Below are positions 28,937-38,551 of a stretch of DNA of 64,000 bases, in pieces. The notes under the pieces are model-generated. The model worked only from the letters and a program-made list of their open reading frames with translations, had not been told where the DNA came from and did no database searches. The stretch lies in NCBI RefSeq assembly GCF_000718305.1, contig NZ_JOFQ01000002.1, forward strand, positions 558,001 to 622,000, given 5' to 3'. Position 1 is the first letter of the stretch; the number at the start of each line of letters is the position of its first letter. The translations under genes were made by a program, and so were the position numbers. Origin of the DNA: Streptomyces niger (lineage in GTDB: Bacteria > Actinomycetota > Actinomycetes > Streptomycetales > Streptomycetaceae).

Positions 28937-30232
28937 ATGAACAAGCTGGCAGCGTTCGGCGGCACGGCGGCCGTGCCGAGAGACCGACGCCGGGTGCAGT
29001 GGCCGTTGGTCGAGGAGGAGGACCGCAAGGCCGTCCTCGACGCGCTCGACGGCGCACGGCTGGTGTCCGACACGGACGGCGCGAACCCGGTGTCCTCCCT
29101 GGAGGAGAACTGGGCCCGCCGCTTCGGCTTCGAGCACTGTGTCGCGGTGTCCAACGGCACCGCGGCACTGGCCCTCGCGCTGGCCGCGCTGGGCGTCGGG
29201 CCAGGGGACGAGGTGATCGTGCCCGCGCTCAGCTTCATCGCCACCGGGCTCGCACCGGTGCACCAGATGGCCGTCCCCGTGTTCGCCGACATCGACCCGG
29301 TCACCTTCAACATCGATCCGGCCGACGTGGAGCGCCGGATCACGGACCGCACCAAGGCGATCATCCCCGTGCACCTGCACGGCGCGCCCGCCGATATGGA
29401 CCGGATCACCGCGATCGCGCGCAAGCACGGCCTCGCGGTGATCGAGGACGCCGCGCAGGCCCCCGGGGCGACCCACCGCGGGCGGCCGGTCGGCGGGATC
29501 GGCGACGCCGGCGCCTTCAGCCTCCAGGTCAGCAAGAACATCCCGACCTGTGGCGAAGGCGGCCTGCTGGTGACCCGCAGCGCCGAGCTGGCCGAGGCGA
29601 TGCGCAAGGGCAGGCAGTTCGGCGAGGTGATCGAGAGCGGTCGCGACCGCGACTACATCTCCTACGGCCTGGGCTGGAACTACAAGATGAACGCCCTCCA
29701 GGCCGCGTTCACCGACACGCAGCTCGCCCGGTTCGACGCCTACGAGCGCGCGCGGCAGCAGAACGTCACCGCGTTCCTCGGGCGACTCGCGGCCCTGCCC
29801 GGCCTGCAGGTGCCGACCGCGCTGCCGGACACCACCCACGCCTGGCACATCCTGCGGTTCCGGTTCGACGCGGCCGCGTTCGGCCTGGACGGGGTGCGGC
29901 CGGAGGCGCTGCGCTCGGCACTGCGGCGGCTGCTGCGCGCCGAGGGCGTACCGATGTCGCAGTACCAGCTCATGCCGCTGCCGGACCAGAAGGTCTTCGT
30001 GGACCGCGTCGGCTTCGGCGCGGGCTACCCGTGGTCCGTGACCGGCGCGCCCGGCACGGTCGCGGGGGAGGGCTACCCGGTGACCCGCGCGGTCATCGCC
30101 GACTCCCTGACCATCCAGAAGCGCCACCTCCACCCGGGCGCCGGCGAACTGCTCGGCATGTACGCGGACGCCTTCGAGAAGGTGTGGGCGAACAAGGACA
30201 TGGTGGCCACGCTCGCGAAGGCGGCCTCATGA
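28937..30232 (+). CDS. DegT/DnrJ/EryC1 (sugar-type) PLP aminotransferase
   Basis: 431 residues from ATG 28937. The PLP fold is clear: [46 protein letters not shown] and the internal aldimine Lys in [14 protein letters not shown]. DegT enzymes normally aminate keto-sugars. In the vazabitide/azinomycin pathways homologues aminate the C6 ketone of the transketolase product on the LysW carrier. The gene overlaps the transketolase N-subunit by 4 bp, which supports that role. Confidence 0.92.
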   Translation: MNKLAAFGGTAAVPRDRRRVQWPLVEEEDRKAVLDALDGARLVSDTDGANPVSSLEENWARRFGFEHCVAVSNGTAALALALAALGVGPGDEVIVPALSFIATGLAPVHQMAVPVFADIDPVTFNIDPADVERRITDRTKAIIPVHLHGAPADMDRITAIARKHGLAVIEDAAQAPGATHRGRPVGGIGDAGAFSLQVSKNIPTCGEGGLLVTRSAELAEAMRKGRQFGEVIESGRDRDYISYGLGWNYKMNALQAAFTDTQLARFDAYERARQQNVTAFLGRLAALPGLQVPTALPDTTHAWHILRFRFDAAAFGLDGVRPEALRSALRRLLRAEGVPMSQYQLMPLPDQKVFVDRVGFGAGYPWSVTGAPGTVAGEGYPVTRAVIADSLTIQKRHLHPGAGELLGMYADAFEKVWANKDMVATLAKAAS

Positions 30233-31071
30233 CAGTCACTACGGCCCTGGAGCGGGACACCCTCGCCACGGCCGCCGCACGCATCCGCTCCCACGTCGTC
30301 GACATGTGCGCGGGGCCCGAAGGCGGCCACCTCGGCGGCGCGTTCTCCTGCGCCGACGTCCTCGCCGCGCTGTACTTCTCGGTGCTGAACGTGGACCCGC
30401 AGCGGCCGGACGACCCGGATCGCGACCGCTTCCTGCTCAGCAAGGGCCACGCCGCAGTCGGCCTGTACGCGACGCTGGCCGAACGGGGCTTCTTCCCGGT
30501 CGAGGAGCTCGCCGGATACGGACGCCCCGGCAGCCGGCTGATGGGCCACCCGGTGCGCGCGGTGCCCGGTGTGGAGCTGCCGACCGGTTCGCTCGGCCAC
30601 GGTCTCGCGCTGGGCTGCGGCTTCGCGCTGGCCGCCCGGTACGCCGGCAGTGCCGCGCGCAGCTTCGTCCTGCTGGGCGACGGCGAACTCCAGGAGGGCT
30701 CGGTGTGGGAGGCGGCCATCGCGGCCGCCTCGCTGCGCCTGGACCGGCTGGTCGCGGTGGTGGACCGCAACGGACTGCAGCTGACCGGCGCCACCGACGG
30801 CATCGCGCCGATGGAGCCGCTGGCGGACCGCTGGCGCAGTTTCGGCTGGGCGGTCCGCGACGTGGACGGCCACGACCCGAACCAGCTGGCGGAGCATCTC
30901 AACGCCGCGCCGTGGGAGCCGGGCAAGCCGAGCGTGCTGATCGCGCGCACGGTCAAGGGCCAGGGGCTCCCGTTCCTCGCCGGCCGCAGTGCCAGCCATT
31001 ACGTGACGCTGTCGGCGCGCAACCACGCGCGGGCGGTGCGCGCCCTACGCACCACGGAGGTCGCCGGATGA
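30229..31071 (+). CDS. Transketolase, N-terminal (TPP-binding) subunit
   Basis: 280 residues from ATG 30229. The TPP signature [16 protein letters not shown] ending in DRNGLQ is present, with [17 protein letters not shown] and [21 protein letters not shown] typical of the catalytic half. Together with the next gene it makes a complete split transketolase. In the carrier-protein pathway this enzyme adds a C2 unit to LysW-glutamate semialdehyde, giving the seven-carbon skeleton. It overlaps both neighbours (30229-30232 and 31068-31071). Confidence 0.93.
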   Translation: MTVTTALERDTLATAAARIRSHVVDMCAGPEGGHLGGAFSCADVLAALYFSVLNVDPQRPDDPDRDRFLLSKGHAAVGLYATLAERGFFPVEELAGYGRPGSRLMGHPVRAVPGVELPTGSLGHGLALGCGFALAARYAGSAARSFVLLGDGELQEGSVWEAAIAAASLRLDRLVAVVDRNGLQLTGATDGIAPMEPLADRWRSFGWAVRDVDGHDPNQLAEHLNAAPWEPGKPSVLIARTVKGQGLPFLAGRSASHYVTLSARNHARAVRALRTTEVAG

Positions 31072-32057
31072 GCCGCGCAACGCGGGAGGCGTACCGGGAC
31101 ACGCTGCTTTCCCTGCTGGAGCGCCACCCCGAGCTGATGTGCCTGGACTCCGACACCGGCCTGTTCAACGCCGAGCACGCCGCGGCGGCCGGCGACCAGT
31201 ACCTCAACATCGGCATCGCCGAGCACAACCTGATGGGCATGGCCGCCGGGATGGCCGCGTGCGGGCGGATCCCGTTCGTCAACACGATGGCCGCCTTCGC
31301 CACGTCCCGGGCGCTGGAAGCAATCAAGATCGACATCGCGTACAACCGGCTGCCGGTCCGCATCATGGCCACCCACGGCGGGCTCGCCGCTGGCCACCTC
31401 GGGCCGACGCACCAGGCCCTGGAAGACCTCGCCGTGATGCGGGCACTGCCCGGCATGACCGTGGTGGTGCCTGCCGACGCCGCCGCCACCGAGGCGTTCG
31501 TCGAGCAGAGTGTGCACCTGGCCGGGCCGCTGTACGTCCGGCTCGGCCGCAAGCCGACGCCGGCGCTGCCCGCGGCCCCGGCACCGGTCATCGGGCAGGC
31601 CCAGACGCTGCGGCAGGGCGGCGACGTGGTGCTCGCGAGCTGCGGGCCGTACCCGGTGCTCGCCTGCCTCGCGGCGGCGGACGTCCTTGCCGCGCAGGGC
31701 ATCGAGGCCACCGTGCTGAACCTGCACACCCTGCGGCCGTTCGACACGGAGACGCTGGTGGCCGCGGCCCGGCCGGCCTCGCTCGTGGTCACGCTCGAAG
31801 AGCACTGGCGCAGCGGCGGCCTCGGCGGCGCGGTGGCCGAGGCGCTGGCGGAGGCGGCACCCACGAGGGTGCTGCGGCTGGGCATGCCCGATCAGTTCGT
31901 CAACGAGGTGGGCAACCAGGAACACCTCGTCACGCACTACGACCTCACCGCGGAGCGGGTGGTGAAGACGGTGCGTACCGCCCTCGACACGGCCGCCGGT
32001 CCCGGCAGGGGCGAGCGCGAGGACCGGTCGGCAGCCGGTGTGCCGGTGCTGACGTGA
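31068..32057 (+). CDS. Transketolase, C-terminal (pyrimidine-binding) subunit
   Basis: 329 residues from ATG 31068. Contains the Pyr domain, with FNAEHAAAAGDQYLNIGIAE, MAAFATSRALEAIKIDIAYN and ATHGGLAAGHLGPTHQALED, followed by the transketolase C-domain. It forms the second half of the heteromeric enzyme begun at 30229. Typical size for split transketolase beta subunits. Confidence 0.93.
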   Translation: MSRATREAYRDTLLSLLERHPELMCLDSDTGLFNAEHAAAAGDQYLNIGIAEHNLMGMAAGMAACGRIPFVNTMAAFATSRALEAIKIDIAYNRLPVRIMATHGGLAAGHLGPTHQALEDLAVMRALPGMTVVVPADAAATEAFVEQSVHLAGPLYVRLGRKPTPALPAAPAPVIGQAQTLRQGGDVVLASCGPYPVLACLAAADVLAAQGIEATVLNLHTLRPFDTETLVAAARPASLVVTLEEHWRSGGLGGAVAEALAEAAPTRVLRLGMPDQFVNEVGNQEHLVTHYDLTAERVVKTVRTALDTAAGPGRGEREDRSAAGVPVLT

Positions 32058-32104
32058 TCACCTCCCGCCCCGTGACTCAACAATTCCGAAAGGAGACGAG
32101 TGCC

Positions 32105-33391
32105 GTGGACACCACGCGCAGCCATGTAGTCCATGTCGGCTTCGCCGAGCAGCACATCGACTCGATCGAGTTCGGCGAACACCAGGTCTCCCTGCTGGTG
32201 AACCGGCATCTCGCCGAGCAGATGTCACCCGCTGCACGGCAGCGCTTCGCCCGCATCGGCGTGCTCGACGTACCGCACACGCTGGACTTCGACGCCTACG
32301 ACCGGGCCCTCGACCAGATGATCGAACTGGTCGAGGAGTTCGCCGCGGAACTCGGCCCGCCGACCGCCGTCGTCGCCATGTACGAGCAGGTCACGCTGCC
32401 CGCGGCGCGGTTGCGCGACCACTTCGGTGTGCCGGGGGTCGACACCGAAACGGCACTGCTCTGCCGGGACAAGGTCCGCATGAAGGAGGTCATGCGGAGC
32501 AACGGGATACGCGTCCCCGCGTTCTGGGCGGTGGACGCGAGCACGCCGTACGCCGACCTGGAGAAGATCGCGGCTGCGGTGCCGGGCCGGCTCGTCCTCA
32601 AGCCGCAACGGCAGGCCGGCAGCTTCGGCATCATGGTCTTCCGCGACGGAACGGAGTTCCTCGCGCATGCCCGGGACCACGGCATCCCCGACGACCACGA
32701 GGTCGAGGAGTTCATCGACGGCGACGTGTGCCATGTCGACGGCGTGGTCCGGGACGGTGAGATCCGCTTCCTCAGCGCCTCGCGGTACATCGGCGACTGC
32801 CTGACCTTCCAGAACAGCGAGCAGCACCTTTCGGGCGTCACCTTCGACGACGCCTCGACGTTGGCACGGATCACCGATCTCACCGCGCTCGTGCTGAAGT
32901 CGCTACGGCTGCACACCAGCACCTTCCATCTGGAGCTGTTCCGCACCCCCGACGACGAGCTGATCTTCCTGGAGATCGGCAACCGCTTCGGCGGCGCCTA
33001 CATCAGCGATTCGATCCGCGCGGTCTACGGCGTGGACCTGGTTCGCGAGTCCGTGCTGGCCTGCATGGGACTGCCGTCCGAGGTCGGGGCGGTCACCAGC
33101 ATCCTGGACCACGAAGGCGTCGGCGCCTCCGGCTGGCTCTACACCGCCCTGCCGGAGAGCGAGCCCTGCGTGGTCAAGCGCATCCGGGGTCTCGATGTGT
33201 GCCCGGACTCCGTGGTGCTGTCCGAGATCCCCGACATCGGCCAGACGCTCAACGACGACATCGCCGTCTTCCCCAACACCGGCAAATTCGCCCTGGCCGG
33301 CGCGAGCTCCGCGGAAGTCGAGCGGGACATCCGGCGGCTGGCCGCCGCGTACGCCGTCGAAACAACCCCCCGGAGAACCCCACACATCTGA
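32105..33391 (+). CDS. ATP-grasp carboxylate-amine ligase
   Basis: 428 residues from GTG 32105, with AAGGAG about 10 nt upstream. ATP-grasp landmarks: CRDKVRMKEVMRSNGIRVPAF, GRLVLKPQRQAGSFGIMVF, VEEFIDGDVCHVDGVV and LIFLEIGNRFGGAYI. These enzymes form acyl-phosphates and join amino acids into dipeptides or amides. It sits between the transketolase and a fold-I aminotransferase in the plus operon. Likely it couples an amino or carboxylic acid to the azabicyclic amino acid or a derivative; the substrates are not predictable from sequence alone. Confidence 0.88.
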   Translation: MDTTRSHVVHVGFAEQHIDSIEFGEHQVSLLVNRHLAEQMSPAARQRFARIGVLDVPHTLDFDAYDRALDQMIELVEEFAAELGPPTAVVAMYEQVTLPAARLRDHFGVPGVDTETALLCRDKVRMKEVMRSNGIRVPAFWAVDASTPYADLEKIAAAVPGRLVLKPQRQAGSFGIMVFRDGTEFLAHARDHGIPDDHEVEEFIDGDVCHVDGVVRDGEIRFLSASRYIGDCLTFQNSEQHLSGVTFDDASTLARITDLTALVLKSLRLHTSTFHLELFRTPDDELIFLEIGNRFGGAYISDSIRAVYGVDLVRESVLACMGLPSEVGAVTSILDHEGVGASGWLYTALPESEPCVVKRIRGLDVCPDSVVLSEIPDIGQTLNDDIAVFPNTGKFALAGASSAEVERDIRRLAAAYAVETTPRRTPHI

Positions 33392-33418
33392 ACCCGCACC
33401 GCGCGGAAAGGCGTACTC

Positions 33419-34750
33419 ATGAGCAATGGCAGCGCCACTGGCGCCACGTTCCACCTCGGAGAACTGCACGGCTCCCTGTCCGACCCGGTGCTGAGTTCCA
33501 TGACGCTCCTCAACGAGATCACGGGGCGCTTCCCGGATGCCGTGTCCTTCGCGGCCGGGCGCCCCTACGAGGAGTTCTACGACCCGCTGCAGATCCACGA
33601 CCACCTGGAGCGATTCCGCAAGTACCTCGAAGTGGAGCGCGGCCTCGGCTCCGAAGAGGTGCGGACGGCGCTCTTCCAGTACGGCCACACCAAGGGTCTG
33701 CTGACGGACCTCCTGGTGCGGCATCTGGCCGTCGACGAGGGGGTGCACGCCGACCCCGATTCCGTGGTGGTCACCACCGGCTGCCAGGAGGCCATGATCC
33801 TGCTGCTGCGCGCCCTGCGTACGGGCAGTGCGGACGTGATCCTGGCGCCGGCACCGACGTACGTGGGGTTCCTCGGCGCTGCCCGCCTGATGGACATGCC
33901 CGTCCTCCCCGTCGCGGAGGGCTCCGGCGGCATCGACGTCGAGGACCTGGTGGTGCAGATGGGCCGGGCCCGGGAGCGGGGACTGAACCCGCGCGCCTGC
34001 TACGTGGTGCCGGACTTCGCCAACCCCAGTGGGCTCAGCATGAGCCTCGCCGACCGCCGGCTCCTGCTCGACGTGGCGGAGCGGGAGGGCATCCTCCTCA
34101 TCGAGGACAACCCGTACTCCCTCTTCAACGCCGACGGCCGCCGGCTGCCGTCGCTGAAGTCACTGGACACCACCCGACGCGTCGTCTACGTCGGCTCCTT
34201 CGCCAAGACGGCGTTCCCCGGCGCTCGCGTGGGCTATCTGGTCGCCGACCAGCGGGTCTCGGGCACCGGCCCCGGAGAAGGCCCGCTGCTGGCCGACCAG
34301 CTCGCCAAGCTCAAGAGCATGCTGACCCTGAACACGTCGACGATCTCCCAGGCCGTGATCGGCGGGAAGCTGCTGGAGACCGACTGCAGCATGACCCGGG
34401 CCACCGAGCGCGAGGCGGAGATCTACCGGCGCAACCTCGCCGCGGTCCTGGCCGGCCTCGACACGTACTTCCCCGTCCCGGAGGACGGCTCGCGTCCCCG
34501 GGCGACCTGGAACATCCCGGGCGGCGGCATGTTCGCGGTGGTCACCCTGCCCTTCGAAGCCGACGCCGCGATGCTGGAGTACTCGGCGAGCGAGTTCGGG
34601 GTGTTGTGGACCCCGATGCGCTACTTCTATCCCGAGGGTGGCGGCACGCACCAGATCCGCCTCTCCTTCAGCGTGCTCACCCCCGAACGGATCGACGAGG
34701 GCCTCGCGCGGCTCGCCGCCCTGGTCCGCGACCGTACCGCCCACCCCTGA
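33419..34750 (+). CDS. Fold-type I PLP aminotransferase (class I/II)
   Basis: 443 residues from ATG 33419. It resembles aminoadipate/valine-type aminotransferases: FAAGRPYEEFYD at the N-terminus, VVVTTGCQEAMILLLRAL, CYVVPDFANPSGLSM, LIEDNPYSLFN, and the PLP Lys in VGSFAKTAFPGARVGYL. It lacks the GntR domain of MocR regulators. It is the last gene of the plus operon and ends at a strong hairpin. It may make or interconvert one of the other amino-acid building blocks. Confidence 0.88.
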   Translation: MSNGSATGATFHLGELHGSLSDPVLSSMTLLNEITGRFPDAVSFAAGRPYEEFYDPLQIHDHLERFRKYLEVERGLGSEEVRTALFQYGHTKGLLTDLLVRHLAVDEGVHADPDSVVVTTGCQEAMILLLRALRTGSADVILAPAPTYVGFLGAARLMDMPVLPVAEGSGGIDVEDLVVQMGRARERGLNPRACYVVPDFANPSGLSMSLADRRLLLDVAEREGILLIEDNPYSLFNADGRRLPSLKSLDTTRRVVYVGSFAKTAFPGARVGYLVADQRVSGTGPGEGPLLADQLAKLKSMLTLNTSTISQAVIGGKLLETDCSMTRATEREAEIYRRNLAAVLAGLDTYFPVPEDGSRPRATWNIPGGGMFAVVTLPFEADAAMLEYSASEFGVLWTPMRYFYPEGGGTHQIRLSFSVLTPERIDEGLARLAALVRDRTAHP

Positions 34751-34777
34751 GGCAACCGGTTCCCTCGGCCCCACGAA

Positions 34778-34816
34778 GCGGAAGCCTCACCGGCCCGAGG
34801 CCGGTGAGGCTTCCGC
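34778..34816. terminator. Bidirectional terminator between convergent operons
   Basis: Perfect 18-bp stem (GCGGAAGCCTCACCGGCC and its complement) with a CGA loop. It lies between the stops of the plus-strand aminotransferase and the minus-strand TauE-like gene. Confidence 0.85.
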
Positions 34817-34828
34817 GTTCCGTCCGCG

Positions 34829-35578
34829 CTACACCGCCTTGAGGAGCACGGCCACGCCGGACAGGACGAGCGTGGCGCTGACGCCGGTACGGAACGCCGC
34901 CGGGGAGGCGCGGTGGTGCAGGACGTCGCCGATCCAGGCGCCGGCGGCCGCCGGCGCCAGCATCAGCAGGGCGGTCATCATGCCGGCCCGGTCCAGCACG
35001 GGAGCGGACGACACCAGCGTGGGCAGCGCGAAGTAACACAACGTCAGGAAGCCGTCGATGAGGATGAAGTAGCCCAGTACCGTGCCGCGCAGCAGGGACT
35101 TGTCCGGCTGGTTGCGGTTGAGGAAGACGACGAACGGCGGTCCGCCGGCACCGAACATGCCCTCCAGCAGTCCGCTGAGCCCGCCCGCCCCGAGAGCCGC
35201 CGCCGCCGACGGCTCCGTCGTACGGGCCTTCTGGCCGCGCAGCATCCGCACCGCATACCAGAGGGTGCCGAAGCCGACCAGGAACAGCAACGCGCGGACC
35301 GGCAGATAGGACAGCAGCCACGCACCCGCGACGGCCCCCACGATGCCGGGCAGCGCAGCGCGTGCGACCACCGAACGGTCGACGGACCGCCGGGTCCGGA
35401 ACGCCATGTAGCCGCCCACCGCGAACTGGAGGAAGACCGAGACGGCGATGACGGTTTTGAGGTCCATCACCAGGGCGAGCAGCGGCGCCATGATCGGTCC
35501 TGACCCGAACCCGGTGAGCCCTCGCACCGTGTAGGCGGCACACACCACCACGGCGGCGAAGAGCAGGGATGACCACAT
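34829..35578 (-). CDS. TauE/SafE-family sulfite/anion exporter
   Basis: 249 residues from ATG 35578 (MWSSLLFAAVVV...). About seven to eight hydrophobic segments, with the family repeats VRGLTGFGSGPIMAPLLAL near the N-terminus and LEGMFGAGGPPFVVFLN in the second half. These permeases move sulfite, sulfonates or other small anions across the membrane. It ends the minus operon 42384 to 34829. In a cluster whose ring closure would release sulfate, an anion exporter is a sensible partner, but that link is inference. Confidence 0.88.
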   Translation of the reverse strand: MWSSLLFAAVVVCAAYTVRGLTGFGSGPIMAPLLALVMDLKTVIAVSVFLQFAVGGYMAFRTRRSVDRSVVARAALPGIVGAVAGAWLLSYLPVRALLFLVGFGTLWYAVRMLRGQKARTTEPSAAAALGAGGLSGLLEGMFGAGGPPFVVFLNRNQPDKSLLRGTVLGYFILIDGFLTLCYFALPTLVSSAPVLDRAGMMTALLMLAPAAAGAWIGDVLHHRASPAAFRTGVSATLVLSGVAVLLKAV

Positions 35579-35624
35579 GAGATTCTCCAGTCGACTGCTG
35601 GGGCGGACCCGACGGCTCGTCGGA

Positions 35625-36617
35625 TCAGCGGGAGGGGAGGAGCAGGAGCTTGCCGCTCGTGGCGCCGGAGGCCAGGTCGGCGTGGGCCCTCGCGGCCTCG
35701 TGCAGGCCGTAACGCCCGCCGACGGAGACCTGCAAGGTGCCGTCGCGCACCCACTCGAAGACGTCGCCGGCGCGCTCGGCCAGTTCGGCAGGGTCGGTGG
35801 CGTGGTCGACGAGGGTGGGGCGGGTGAGGAACAGGGAGCCCCGGGCGGCGAGGGACTGCGGGTCGAGCGGCGGCATGGGGCCCGACGCCGCTCCGACGAG
35901 CACGAACATGCCGCGGCGGCGCAGCGCCAGCAGGCCGGCCTCCGCGGTGTCCTTGCCGACGCTGTCATAGACGACATCGACGCCGTGGCCGCCCGTCAGC
36001 TCCCTGACGCGTCCGGCGAGCTCCGCGGCCGGGACGGTGCCGGGCGCACCACGGACGATCACCTCGTGCGCCCCGGCCGCCCTCGCCGCGTCGGTCTTGG
36101 CCTGGCTGGACACCGTGCCGATGACGCGAACGCCACGCCGTGCCAGCAGCCGTACGAGGTGCTGACCGAGGCCGCCCGCGGCGGCGTGCACCAGAGCGGT
36201 CTCGCCCTTGGCCGCCGGGTAGGTCGAGGTCGTCAGGTAGTGCGCGGTCAGTCCCTGGAGGAGAACGGCGGCCGCGTCCTCGTCGGTCAAGTCGTCCGGA
36301 ACGCGTACGGCGGCGGACGCGTTCACGACCACCCGCTCCGCGTAGCTCCCGGGAGCGGCCCACCACGCGACACGGTCGCCGGGTGCGAACCCGTCGACAT
36401 CGGGACCGGCTTCCAGGACGGTGCCGGCACCCTCACTGCCGGGGACGAACGGCACGGGCAAGGGGCCACGGCCGGCGCGTTCGTGCAGGTCCTTGAAGTT
36501 GACTCCCACGGCGCCCGGTTGGACGACGAGCTGCCCCGGCCCCGGAACCGGGTCCGGGCGTTCGGCGAGGACGAGCACTTCCGGTCCGCCGTGCCGGTCG
36601 ACGACGATTGCGCGCAT
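35625..36617 (-). CDS. Quinone oxidoreductase-like (zinc-free MDR) enzyme
   Basis: 330 residues from ATG 36617 (MRAIVVDRHGGPEVL). Medium-chain dehydrogenase family without the zinc cysteines: VGVNFKDLHERAG, GSEGAGTVLEAG, then the Rossmann motif VHAAAGGLGQHLVRLL and VDVVYDSVGKDT. NADPH-dependent reduction of an enone or quinone is the family activity. It follows the glutamate mutase genes, where a reductase acting on an unsaturated intermediate would fit. Confidence 0.9.
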   Translation of the reverse strand: MRAIVVDRHGGPEVLVLAERPDPVPGPGQLVVQPGAVGVNFKDLHERAGRGPLPVPFVPGSEGAGTVLEAGPDVDGFAPGDRVAWWAAPGSYAERVVVNASAAVRVPDDLTDEDAAAVLLQGLTAHYLTTSTYPAAKGETALVHAAAGGLGQHLVRLLARRGVRVIGTVSSQAKTDAARAAGAHEVIVRGAPGTVPAAELAGRVRELTGGHGVDVVYDSVGKDTAEAGLLALRRRGMFVLVGAASGPMPPLDPQSLAARGSLFLTRPTLVDHATDPAELAERAGDVFEWVRDGTLQVSVGGRYGLHEAARAHADLASGATSGKLLLLPSR

Positions 36618-36676
36618 TGCTGCTCCTGGTTGTGTGGTGCGGTGAAAGGTGCCCGAGAGTACCGATCGGCCGTGGC

Positions 36677-38065
36677 TCACTCCGTCTCGCGGAAGAGATG
36701 ACGGAAGTAGTCGATGTCGCCCGTGAGTTGACCCAGCAGCGAGCCCAGCTCCAGATCCGGTTCACCGCTCGTGCCCAGCAGCTCCTTGTTGCGGCGCAGC
36801 ACGGCGGGGGAGAACGGCAGGGACCCGGTGAACAGGTAGCGGATGGCGCCCTGGGCGTCGCGCCGGGGGACCAGCGCGGACCGGGCGCAGCGGCTGGCGC
36901 TGAACGGGATGTCCAGGGTGCCGTCGTCGAACGCCTCGGCCACGGCCGTGATCAGATCCGGCCGGGCCAGCAGCGGGTCGACGAGTTCGGCGACCTCCCG
37001 CAGGATCCACTCCATCTCCTCGGCGACCTGGTCCGCGTCGGCCGTCATGAAGCCCAGGAGGGGGGAGTTGGCCCGGTCCGCCAGCCGCAGCCCTTCCACG
37101 TTGGCCTGCGGGTCGGGGATGCCGAATGCCTCCTGGTAGGTCTTGGTGATCAGCTTCGAGGCACCGCCCAGCCGCGAGACGAGCGCTCCGTAGAGGATCA
37201 GGTCCTCGGCGTGGGCGCGCTCGCGCGGGAAGACGCCCATGAACTCGTGCAGCACGGCGTGCACCTGGACGTCCGCCGGGAGGTAGCGTTCGGCCAGGAC
37301 CGGTATGCAGCGCAGCGCCGCCACGTCCTGTGCGAGGTGGCCGCCCTGCGGATACGACACGGAGATGCAGCGCACCCCGGCCCGGGCCGCCAGCACGGCC
37401 TCGATCACGCTGATCGCCAGACTGATCGAGGGCGGCACCAGGACCGCGGTGAGGGTGCCGAACAGCTCGCGGTCGATGATCACGCCGTGCTCGGCCAGTT
37501 CCCCGCAGCGCCGGTCGACGTCCTGCCAGGCGCGCAGCGACTCGACGAGCGGCACGGCCTTGCAGTACGGCAGGTTGTAGGAGATGCCACCGCCTTCGAA
37601 GGAGGTCATGCCCGCGGCGACGGACACGTCGAACAGGGCGCGGGCGTCGGGGGAGCCGTGCCTGATCTCCAGCGGAGCGGCGACCGCCTCGTTCAACTCC
37701 CGGCCGCGCCGCCAACCGTGGGCGACCAGCGGGTAGCCGTTGAGGTCGGTGGGGCGGGCGTTGAGGGTGCGCAGCGCCTCCTCGAAGCGCAGGAGGCGGG
37801 TGTGCGAATCGATGGTGAGGGTGAGGATGTCCGGCGCGGCCTCGGCCTCAAGAGTGGTCAGCAGCGCCTTCATCTCCGCATGGCCGCCGACCCCGCAGCG
37901 GGGCTGCACGGCGACCCTCCCGGCGGCGCGGCAGGACGCCAGCACCTCGGCGGCCGTGGGTTTGCCCAGCGACCTGATGTAGCCGGCGGACTCGGCGGGG
38001 GAGGGCACGGCGGCGCCGTCCCCGAGCACGGCGACCGGTGCCAGGGCGCGGTGCCTGGTTCTCAT
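36677..38065 (-). CDS. glmE: Glutamate (methylaspartate) mutase, epsilon subunit
   Basis: 462 residues from ATG 38065. Family features are VAVQPRCGVGGHAEMKALL, GMTSFEGGGISYNLPY, SVSYPQGGHLAQDVAALR and DPQANVEGLRLADRANSPLL, and the length is close to the usual ~480. With the sigma subunit it performs the B12-dependent carbon-skeleton rearrangement of glutamate to 3-methylaspartate. It overlaps the glmS-like gene by 4 bp. No MutL-type reactivase gene is seen in the window. It supplies a 3-methylaspartate unit or a derivative, as in friulimicin-type clusters. Confidence 0.92.
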   Translation of the reverse strand: MRTRHRALAPVAVLGDGAAVPSPAESAGYIRSLGKPTAAEVLASCRAAGRVAVQPRCGVGGHAEMKALLTTLEAEAAPDILTLTIDSHTRLLRFEEALRTLNARPTDLNGYPLVAHGWRRGRELNEAVAAPLEIRHGSPDARALFDVSVAAGMTSFEGGGISYNLPYCKAVPLVESLRAWQDVDRRCGELAEHGVIIDRELFGTLTAVLVPPSISLAISVIEAVLAARAGVRCISVSYPQGGHLAQDVAALRCIPVLAERYLPADVQVHAVLHEFMGVFPRERAHAEDLILYGALVSRLGGASKLITKTYQEAFGIPDPQANVEGLRLADRANSPLLGFMTADADQVAEEMEWILREVAELVDPLLARPDLITAVAEAFDDGTLDIPFSASRCARSALVPRRDAQGAIRYLFTGSLPFSPAVLRRNKELLGTSGEPDLELGSLLGQLTGDIDYFRHLFRETE

Positions 38066-38520
38066 GACGCCGCCAGCGAGCAGGTGCGTGCGGCACGCAG
38101 CTCGTCCAGGAGCGCCGGCAGCCCGGCCGGGTCGGCCATGATGTGGTCGACCCCGAGGGAGTAGAGCCGGTCGTGGGCCGTGCCGTCCTTGTGGCTGCCG
38201 ACGGACAGATTGCCGCCGACCACGACGGGGACGGGGATCTGCCCGGTGGCCTTGGCCTGGGCGAGTCCGCGCAGGTCCTCGTGGACATGGCCGTTGAGGC
38301 TGCCGATGATGACCGCTTCGGCGTCCGGATGGTCCGCGCATGCCTGGGCGAACTCCTCGACCGGGGTGCAGGTGCCGAGGTTCACGACGCCGAAGCCGAT
38401 GCCGCGCAGGGAGAGGGCGATCAGATGGTTGGCCACGGCGTGGCTGTCGCTCGCCGCCACGCCGAGGATGACCTTGCGGGTGGCTGTCGGGCCGGGCAGC
38501 TGGGTCGGTGTCGAAGACAT
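38062..38520 (-). CDS. glmS: Glutamate mutase, sigma (cobalamin-binding) subunit
   Basis: 152 residues. The B12-binding fold shows GVAASDSHAVANHLIAL, with the DxH of the DxHxxG motif kept and the Gly changed to Ala, then IIGSLNGHVHEDLRGL and VVVGGNLSVGSHKDG. It binds adenosylcobalamin with the His as lower ligand. Translationally coupled to the epsilon subunit. Confidence 0.92.
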   Translation of the reverse strand: MSSTPTQLPGPTATRKVILGVAASDSHAVANHLIALSLRGIGFGVVNLGTCTPVEEFAQACADHPDAEAVIIGSLNGHVHEDLRGLAQAKATGQIPVPVVVGGNLSVGSHKDGTAHDRLYSLGVDHIMADPAGLPALLDELRAARTCSLAAS

Positions 38521-38551
38521 CAGAAGTTCCTCATCGTTCGGGTCGCGTGCG

